DNA of 64,000 nucleotides, taken from the NCBI GenBank assembly GCA_049973945.1, contig JBMFJH010000004.1, positions 34,804-98,803 of the forward strand, in the 5' to 3' direction. Of the stretch, positions 59,086 through 64,000 are shown piece by piece. The first letter of the stretch is position 1. Each line of letters opens with the position of its first letter. Source of the DNA: Acd1 sp049973945 (GTDB taxonomy: Archaea > Thermoproteota > Thermoprotei_A > Sulfolobales > Sulfolobaceae). The notes beneath the pieces were generated by a model. That model was not told the DNA's origin and made no database searches. It saw only the letters and a program-made list of their open reading frames with translations. Both the position numbers and the translations under genes were made by a program.

Positions 59086-60055
59086 CGATTACGTGGGCGA
59101 GATTCTCGACTCCGTGAACAGGCTTATACGCGAGTACATAAACTGCGCCGTTCAGAAGCTCTGTGAGGCCTCTTACCACCTCTTCACAGGGGGTGGAAAG
59201 AGGCTAAGGCCCTTGATCCTCGTCGCTACCTCAGACATGCTGGGGGGCGACAGGGAGAGGGCGCTGAAGGCGGGGGTTGCAGTCGAGATCCTTCACAATT
59301 TCACGCTTATTCACGACGACATCATGGACAACGACACAATGAGGAGAGGGCTCCCGACAGTCCACGTCAAATACGGAGTCCCGATGGCCATTTTGGCCGG
59401 CGACTTATTGCACGCCATAGCCTTCAAGGCCCTGAACGACGCCTTCAAGGGGACTGACGAGCTTTACGACGCGATGGACCTCTTCACGAGGGGCATTATC
59501 ACGATCAGCGAGGGGCAAGCGCTGGACATGAGCTTCGAGGAGAGGTGGGACGTGACCGAGCCCGAATACCTGGAGATGATTTATAAAAAGACGGCTGCCC
59601 TCTTCAGCGTTTCCGCTGGGCTTGGAGCGCTGGTGGCCGGCGACAGGAACTCCGTAAGTCACATGATGGATTACGGGAAGAACCTGGGGTTGGCGTTCCA
59701 GATAGTCGACGACATACTCGGACTTATAGGAGACGAGAAGGAGATAGGGAAGCCCATCTACAGCGACATAAGGGAGGGAAAGAAGACCATACTCGTCATC
59801 AAGACTTTGAGCGAGGCTTCCTCTGTCGAGAGGGAGAAGGTGATGAAGGCCTTAGGCAACAGGAGCGCTTCGAAGGAGGAACTGAAGGAGGCCGCGGACA
59901 TAATCAAGGCCCATTCCTTAGAGTACGCGTATAAACTCGCGGAGAAGTACAAGGAAGAGGCGATCAAAGCTCTAGAGAGAGTCCCTAACAGGAACGAGAG
60001 CGCGAGGAAGACCCTCACGGACTTGGCCGAGCTGACCGTGAAGAGGAGGAAATGA
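59078..60055 (+). CDS. gds: Trans-polyprenyl diphosphate synthase (GGPP/FGPP type)
   Basis: Predicted 325 residues. First aspartate-rich motif FTLIHDDIMDNDTMRRGLPTVH and second QIVDDILGLIGDEKEIGKP are intact; FTGGGKRLRPLILVATS is the substrate-binding lead-in. Makes the C20 or C25 chain precursor of archaeal ether lipids and prenyl carriers; chain length cannot be fixed by eye. Confidence 0.95.
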   Translation: MPDDYVGEILDSVNRLIREYINCAVQKLCEASYHLFTGGGKRLRPLILVATSDMLGGDRERALKAGVAVEILHNFTLIHDDIMDNDTMRRGLPTVHVKYGVPMAILAGDLLHAIAFKALNDAFKGTDELYDAMDLFTRGIITISEGQALDMSFEERWDVTEPEYLEMIYKKTAALFSVSAGLGALVAGDRNSVSHMMDYGKNLGLAFQIVDDILGLIGDEKEIGKPIYSDIREGKKTILVIKTLSEASSVEREKVMKALGNRSASKEELKEAADIIKAHSLEYAYKLAEKYKEEAIKALERVPNRNESARKTLTDLAELTVKRRK

Positions 60056-60062
60056 GTGCCGT

Positions 60063-61040
60063 ATGGCTTCCCACATCCTGAATTTGCTCGTGGCTGTAGT
60101 CATAGCGTTCGCTGTTTCGTACGTGGCAACGCTCTGGACGATCAGGCAGGCCCTGAAGAAGGGCCTAGTTGGGACAGACGTCAACAAGCCGGACAAGCGC
60201 AAGGTTCCGCTTTTCGGCGGCATAGGCCCCATAGCCGGCTTCGTTTCTGGCGGCTTCGCTCTCATGGTGGGAGTCAGGGAGGACGGAGCTGACGTAATCG
60301 AGGCCGTCCTGCTCTCGTCCCTAGTGATCGCGTTCCTCGGCATGCTGGACGACGTGTTCGACGTGAGGCAGTCCATAAGGGCTTTTACTCCGGTCTTCGC
60401 TGCCGTTCCCTTAGCTCTGTTCAGCGTGGGACACACCACGATAAACGTGCCTTTCGTTGGGCCAGTGAACTTCGGCGTTTGGTATTACATCGTAATACTT
60501 CCGGCCGCCTTGACTATCGCGGCCAACGCGTTCAACATGCTCGAGGGCCTCAACGGCCTTGGGGCTGGGATGGGCGTAATCATGGCGCTAACACTGGCCA
60601 TCATCGGCTTCAAGGCTGGAGGGGCGTCGTCTGTATCGGCGGCCCTTTCGTTGGTCTTAGCGTTCTCTCTCTTGGCATTCCTGGTCTTCAACAAGTACCC
60701 AGCGAAGGTCTTCCCAGGCAACGTCGGCACTTACTTCATAGGGGCGGCGATAGGGGCTTTGGGCATTTCTGGGTACATGCTGACCGCCCTCTTCTTCCTC
60801 TACATCCCCTACGTGTTCGAGTTCGTCCTGAAGGCCAGGACGAAGTTCAGGGGCGTGTCCTTCGGTAAGGTCAACCAGGACGGCACGCTGTACTGGGACT
60901 CGTTCCCACATTCTTTGACTCACGTCGTTATGAAGATGGGAAGATTCAAGGAATACCAAGTGGTCTTCATACTATGGGGAATTGAAGTGGTCTTCGCCGT
61001 GATGGCCTACTACTTCCAGCTAACAGTAATTAAGCTCTGA
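60063..61040 (+). CDS. aglH: AglH-like UDP-GlcNAc-1-phosphate:dolichyl-phosphate transferase
   Basis: Predicted 325-residue polytopic membrane protein (about ten spans) of glycosyltransferase family 4. DVNKPDKRKVPLFGGIGPIAGF, FLGMLDDVFDVRQS, NAFNMLEGLNGLGAGMG and the cytosolic VFPGNVGTYFIGA are the Mg- and UDP-sugar-binding loops. The Sulfolobus acidocaldarius enzyme of this type starts protein N-glycosylation and, as I recall, lies in the same gene order after the prenyl synthase. Confidence 0.9.
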   Translation: MASHILNLLVAVVIAFAVSYVATLWTIRQALKKGLVGTDVNKPDKRKVPLFGGIGPIAGFVSGGFALMVGVREDGADVIEAVLLSSLVIAFLGMLDDVFDVRQSIRAFTPVFAAVPLALFSVGHTTINVPFVGPVNFGVWYYIVILPAALTIAANAFNMLEGLNGLGAGMGVIMALTLAIIGFKAGGASSVSAALSLVLAFSLLAFLVFNKYPAKVFPGNVGTYFIGAAIGALGISGYMLTALFFLYIPYVFEFVLKARTKFRGVSFGKVNQDGTLYWDSFPHSLTHVVMKMGRFKEYQVVFILWGIEVVFAVMAYYFQLTVIKL

Positions 61041-61055
61041 ATCTCTTGAAACCCC

Positions 61056-62144
61056 GTGAAGGCCGCGGTACTCTTCAACTACAAAGAGCCCTTGAGAATA
61101 GAGGACGTAGAGATCTCAGACCCCAAAGAGAACGAAGTCCTGATCAAGATCACGGCGACCGGCCTTTGCCACTCCGACGTCAACGTCTTCGTCGGCGCGA
61201 CCCCAGTCCCTCCACCCGTCGTGGCTGGCCACGAGATCTCTGGGATAGTGGAAAAGGTAGGCCCTGGAGTCACGAGAGTTAAGCCGGGAGACAGGGTCAT
61301 CTCAGCGTTCATTCACCCTTGCGGTAAGTGCAGGAACTGCGTCAGCGGTCACGAGAACCTCTGCGAGACCTTCGCCTCCGTCAGGCTGAAGGGGACTATG
61401 TTCGACGGGACTACTAGGCTGAGGCTGAGGGACGGGACTCCAGTGAGGACATTCCTAGGGGGAGGGTTCGCGGAGTACGCGGTAGTCCACGAGAACGCCC
61501 TAACCATAGTGCCGGGAGACATCCCGTTAGAGAAGGTCGCCGTGTTGGGTTGTGCCGGGTTAACGGGTTACGGCGCGGTGAACGAGGCCAAAATAGAGCC
61601 TGGCGAAACGGTCGCGGTCATCGGGGTCGGTGGGGTCGGGCTCTCCATAATTCAGCTACTTAAGGCCAGCGGGGCCGGCAGGATCATCGCTTTGGGAACG
61701 AAGAAGTGGAAGCTGGAGAGGGCCTTGGAGCTAGGGGCTACAGACGTGATAAACACGAAGGAGACCGACCCTGTCAAGGCGCTGAAGGAAATGACCGGCG
61801 GAGGCCCAGACGTAGTCATAGAAGCAGCTGGGACTCAGGAGACGATACAAATGGCATTAGACTCGGTCAGGATCGGTGGGAGGGTCATTCTGGTAGGCTT
61901 ACCTCCAGTTTCAGCGCAGATCCCGTTCAGGGTCGCGGCGATAGTCAGGAACGGAATAACGATCAAGGGGAATTACGGCGGTAGGCCCAGGGTCGACATG
62001 CCCAGGCTGTTGGAGCTGGTCAGGCTCGGCAAATACGACCCGACCAAGCTCGTCACGGGCAAGTTCAAGCTCGAGGAGATAAACGAAGCAGTTAAATTGC
62101 TCGAGGAAGGCGAGGCGATCAGGAGCCTAATTGTACCTCAGTGA
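61056..62144 (+). CDS. Zinc-dependent alcohol dehydrogenase (possible succinic semialdehyde reductase)
   Basis: Predicted 362 residues from GTG 61056. Catalytic zinc ligands C38 and H59/E60 (GLCHSDVNV, AGHEISGIVEKVGPGV), structural zinc ligands C89, C92, C95 and C103, and the cofactor loop VAVIGVGGVGLSIIQLLKASGA are all present. In Metallosphaera the succinic semialdehyde reductase of the 3HP/4HB cycle is a zinc alcohol dehydrogenase of similar build; this gene is a candidate, but the location beside lipid and glycosylation genes gives no support. Confidence 0.9.
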   Translation: MKAAVLFNYKEPLRIEDVEISDPKENEVLIKITATGLCHSDVNVFVGATPVPPPVVAGHEISGIVEKVGPGVTRVKPGDRVISAFIHPCGKCRNCVSGHENLCETFASVRLKGTMFDGTTRLRLRDGTPVRTFLGGGFAEYAVVHENALTIVPGDIPLEKVAVLGCAGLTGYGAVNEAKIEPGETVAVIGVGGVGLSIIQLLKASGAGRIIALGTKKWKLERALELGATDVINTKETDPVKALKEMTGGGPDVVIEAAGTQETIQMALDSVRIGGRVILVGLPPVSAQIPFRVAAIVRNGITIKGNYGGRPRVDMPRLLELVRLGKYDPTKLVTGKFKLEEINEAVKLLEEGEAIRSLIVPQ

Positions 62145-62796
62145 ACTGAAGGCAGTCATTTTCGACCTGGACGGGACTCTGGTCAATACGGCCTTCCTGC
62201 ATAAGGACGCGTGGGAGCTCGCCCTAAAGGAATTGTGCATTGAAACTAAGGTCGACGTGACCCACTTGTTAGGAAGGAGGTCAGCCGACATAGCCAAGAT
62301 ACTGGCTGGAGACCGTTGGAAGGAGTTACTCGAAGTCAAGAACAGGATTTTCCTGAAGTTGGTGGAGGAGAAGGCCGAACCCCTGCCCTGCGCGAAGGAC
62401 GTTCTAGAGTTCCTTCGCTTGAACGGCCTTAAAACGGCCATAGTGACCTCATCCAATAGGCTTTCAGCGAGTAAGGTCCTTCAAGTGACCGGCATAATTG
62501 CGGACTGTTTAATTACAGGAGACGACGTGTCTAGGGGCAAGCCAGACCCTGAGCCTGTTCTTAGAGCGGTCGACTGTATGGGCGTCACGAGATCGGAGAC
62601 CGCAGGGGTCGGTGACACTATTGTAGATTTGAAAGCGTACAGAGCGGCTGGTCTCAGGAACATTATATACGTGAGAAGCGAAGTCCCCGTCGACCTGAGC
62701 GAGGTGTGGGAACTGGAAGCGGAAGTCCTCGAAAGCCTGTGCGACCTGCTCGAAAGGTGGCGCCGGGGGCGGGATTTGAACCCGCGCGGGGAGTAA
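62131..62796 (+). CDS. HAD-superfamily phosphatase
   Basis: Predicted 221 residues from TTG or nearby start at 62131, overlapping the alcohol dehydrogenase by 14 bases. Motif I is FDLDGTLVNTAFLHKDAWELAL (nucleophile D12), motif II VTSSNR, and motif IV AGVGDTIVDLKAYRAAG; the helical cap after motif I indicates a beta-phosphoglucomutase/phosphoglycolate phosphatase-like enzyme. The last 12 codons run into the complement of the tRNA-Ser gene. Confidence 0.87.
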   Translation: MYLSELKAVIFDLDGTLVNTAFLHKDAWELALKELCIETKVDVTHLLGRRSADIAKILAGDRWKELLEVKNRIFLKLVEEKAEPLPCAKDVLEFLRLNGLKTAIVTSSNRLSASKVLQVTGIIADCLITGDDVSRGKPDPEPVLRAVDCMGVTRSETAGVGDTIVDLKAYRAAGLRNIIYVRSEVPVDLSEVWELEAEVLESLCDLLERWRRGRDLNPRGE

Positions 62797-62845
62797 CCCC
62801 AGCGGCTTAGCAGGCCGCCGCCCTACCAGGCTAGGCGACCCCGGC
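62761..62845 (-). tRNA. tRNA-Ser(GCT)
   Basis: Reverse-strand gene of 85 bases: acceptor GCCGGGG/CCCCGGC with discriminator G, anticodon stem GCGGC/GCCGC around CTGCTAA (anticodon GCT), a long variable arm (GGGG/CCCC) typical of serine tRNAs, and T-arm GCGGG TTCAAAT CCCGC. No intron. TATA-like CTTTATAGC at about 62868-62876 is 27 bases upstream. Confidence 0.96.
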
Positions 62846-62883
62846 GAATTCACTTTGCTTAAAGTAGCTATAAAGCGTTTTGC

Positions 62884-63188
62884 AGGCCGGCCCCCCTAAG
62901 CCCGGACTATGGCCGTCCAGCCTTGAGCCCTGGAGGCCCCTTCGGCCGGAACCGGCGAACGCCGGCGGTCGGGCACGGTTGCTCCCTTCCGGGCCTGGCC
63001 GCTTCCCCCGATTGGCGTGGTACGCCTCCTCCCTTCGGAGGGGGCGCCCACGCCCGCCGAGCCCCGCCGGGCGGCCTTCACTGGAGCCCCAGGAACTGAA
63101 CGGCCAATCGCCCGAGCCTAGGGGTTACTGGTGCCCGCGTTGCGCCGCGGGTATAGGGGACGGCGACTCCCCCCACCCTACCCGGCAG
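62884..63188 (-). ncRNA. 7S signal recognition particle RNA
   Basis: Very GC-rich reverse-strand RNA of about 305 bases. It contains the universally conserved helix 8 sequence GGCCAGGCCCGGAAGGGAGCA (split here as GGCCAGGCC and CGGAAGGGAGC), the SRP54-binding site, and an early GGGGGGAGTCGCCGTCCCC stem of the Alu-like domain. The two ends can pair through GCCGG/CCGGC. ATTTAAGC at about 63209-63216 lies 26 bases before the proposed 5' end, fixing it near 63186-63188. Confidence 0.9.
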
Positions 63189-63207
63189 AACTCAATAAAC
63201 TTCGTGA

Positions 63208-63216
63208 GCTTAAATG
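63208..63216 (-). promoter_or_regulatory. TATA box of the SRP RNA gene
   Basis: ATTTAAGC on the reverse strand is centred about 25 bases before the proposed SRP RNA 5' end. Confidence 0.55.
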
Positions 63217-63398
63217 TGTGACACGGGGATCGACGAATCGTTTCATATAATAAAAAGTTATTTAACTTTTAAATACTTCAAAATATAATGACAAATTAGC
63301 AGATAATTCGTTAACGCAGTTAAATATCTGAATATGTTGCACTCGTATAAAAAACACTTAAAAACTAGGGCCCTTAGACTTTGTCCGGTGAACTAAGA
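63217..63398. other. AT-rich intergenic region upstream of the oxidase gene
   Basis: No gene or RNA motif is evident. The stretch is strongly AT-rich between the GC-rich SRP RNA and the oxidase gene; CACTTAAAAAC near 63355-63365 is a probable TATA box and GGTGA at 63387-63391 a ribosome binding site for the oxidase gene. Confidence 0.55.
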
Positions 63399-64000
63399 GT
63401 GGGGTTCAAGGACTTAATTGTAGCTTTGTTCCAGTTGGATAAGGACTGGACTACTAGGATAGTTCAAGCGATGTTAGTGATGGGCGTTATCTGGGGCCTG
63501 CTGGGCGTGGTCGACTCGCTGATGGTAAGGATAGTTGAAACTATGTGGGGAACTTATGGCGTTCTCCCGCTCACGCCCCAGGAGTACTACGCGTCCATAA
63601 CCCTGCACGCCGAGAGGGACCTCTTCGGCTTCGCTCAGCAGGTGATTTATGCAATCATCATCTACTTCACTATCAAGCTCCTGGGCCTAGAGCCTAGGGC
63701 TAAGTGGCTACTGAACATAGCGTTCATCTCGCTGAACATCAGCATGATGTTCATGGAGGGCCCGATCCTCCTCATCAACGGCCCTGGTTTCGACAATTAC
63801 TTCCCCTCGACCAGCTGGTACTACCTCAGCCCCATCGGGATTTACGGCTACTCCTGGTACGTGGTTAGCCCGTTATTCTACATAGGATGGATCCTCAACG
63901 ACTTCTTCGTATACGCTGCTGGAATATGGATCGTCTATCATTACGCCATAGCCGCTAGGAACCTAAAAGAGAAGCTCCCCGTGCCGTTAGTGTTCTTCCT
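63399..64000 (+). CDS. Heme-copper terminal oxidase subunit I, DoxB-like (C-terminus cut by window edge)
   Basis: Open from GTG 63399 to the right edge: 200 residues with at least four transmembrane segments. Spans include VQAMLVMGVIWGLLGVVDSL and IIIYFTIKLLGL; the histidine in SITLHAERDLFGFAQQ is the probable low-spin heme ligand of helix II. This LHAERDLFGFAQQ form resembles the DoxB-type quinol oxidases of Acidianus and Metallosphaera rather than SoxB or SoxM. The start has GGTGA eight bases upstream. Confidence 0.8.
   Translation, partial: MGFKDLIVALFQLDKDWTTRIVQAMLVMGVIWGLLGVVDSLMVRIVETMWGTYGVLPLTPQEYYASITLHAERDLFGFAQQVIYAIIIYFTIKLLGLEPRAKWLLNIAFISLNISMMFMEGPILLINGPGFDNYFPSTSWYYLSPIGIYGYSWYVVSPLFYIGWILNDFFVYAAGIWIVYHYAIAARNLKEKLPVPLVFF

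Noticed and set aside
62880..63221. Long open frames on both strands (for example 62880-63221 plus strand)
   Set aside because: They lie within the 7S SRP RNA gene; the proline/arginine/glycine-rich products reflect GC-rich structured RNA, not protein coding.

Overview
The window looks like a core chromosomal segment of a thermoacidophilic archaeon of the order Sulfolobales. Diagnostic features are a Sso7d/Sac7d-type chromatin protein, archaeal 4-hydroxybutyryl-CoA dehydratase with a small methylmalonyl-CoA mutase subunit (3-hydroxypropionate/4-hydroxybutyrate carbon fixation), archaeal PEP carboxylase, the HerA-Mre11-Rad50-NurA operon, PolB3, an intron-bearing tRNA-Trp, 7S SRP RNA, and a terminal-oxidase gene resembling DoxB. 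The DNA is clearly more GC-rich than classical Sulfolobus, which suggests a Metallosphaera- or Sulfodiicoccus-like lineage; I cannot fix the genus. I see no insertion sequence, integrase, CRISPR array or plasmid signature.

Layout. 1-5.8 kb: edge-truncated CobT-like gene, class V aminotransferase, acyl-CoA synthetase, NAD kinase-NOB1. 5.8-9.3 kb: ferredoxin-NADP reductase, then a dense RNA-maturation cluster (Trm5-like, DUF371, YhbY, RNase P subunit 4, Nep1). 9.3-20 kb: small house-cleaning and regulatory genes (DUF84 NTPase, thioredoxin, D-aminoacyl-tRNA deacylase, CBS proteins, Fur-like regulator) and an archaea-specific SMC-related ATPase. 20-26.4 kb: the DNA end-resection operon. 27-34 kb: NAD(P)HX repair, peroxiredoxin, PEP carboxylase, MeaB with B12-binding mutase subunit, Sso7d. 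34-39 kb: 4-hydroxybutyryl-CoA dehydratase, a PaaK-like CoA ligase, 3-hydroxyacyl-CoA dehydrogenase. 39-50.8 kb: LysRS, site-2 protease, nucleotidyltransferase/DUF1122/radical SAM operon, Pelota, N-acetyltransferase, PolB3, DnaG, TyrRS. 52-61 kb: conserved S13-S4-S11-RpoD-L18e-L13-S9-RpoN-S2 operon, running into Memo, IPP isomerase, prenyl synthase and AglH. 61-64 kb: Zn alcohol dehydrogenase, HAD phosphatase, tRNA-Ser, SRP RNA, partial oxidase.

The genome is very compact. Many convergent genes overlap at their 3' ends, several divergent pairs have start codons only 0-60 bases apart, and three of those pairs appear to share one central palindromic or near-palindromic TATA element. Most isolated genes have a TATA box 26-30 bases before the start codon (leaderless), while operon-internal genes carry GGTGA-type ribosome binding sites.

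The most notable finds are unannotated elements: two C/D box guide RNAs with textbook 12-3-12 spacing (27298-27346 and 38971-39019), a 46-residue single-span membrane protein (9940-10080), and the shared-TATA divergent promoters. No wholly new multigene system is obvious. Unknown genes worth attention sit in the DNA-repair, RNA-maturation and isoprenoid neighbourhoods.
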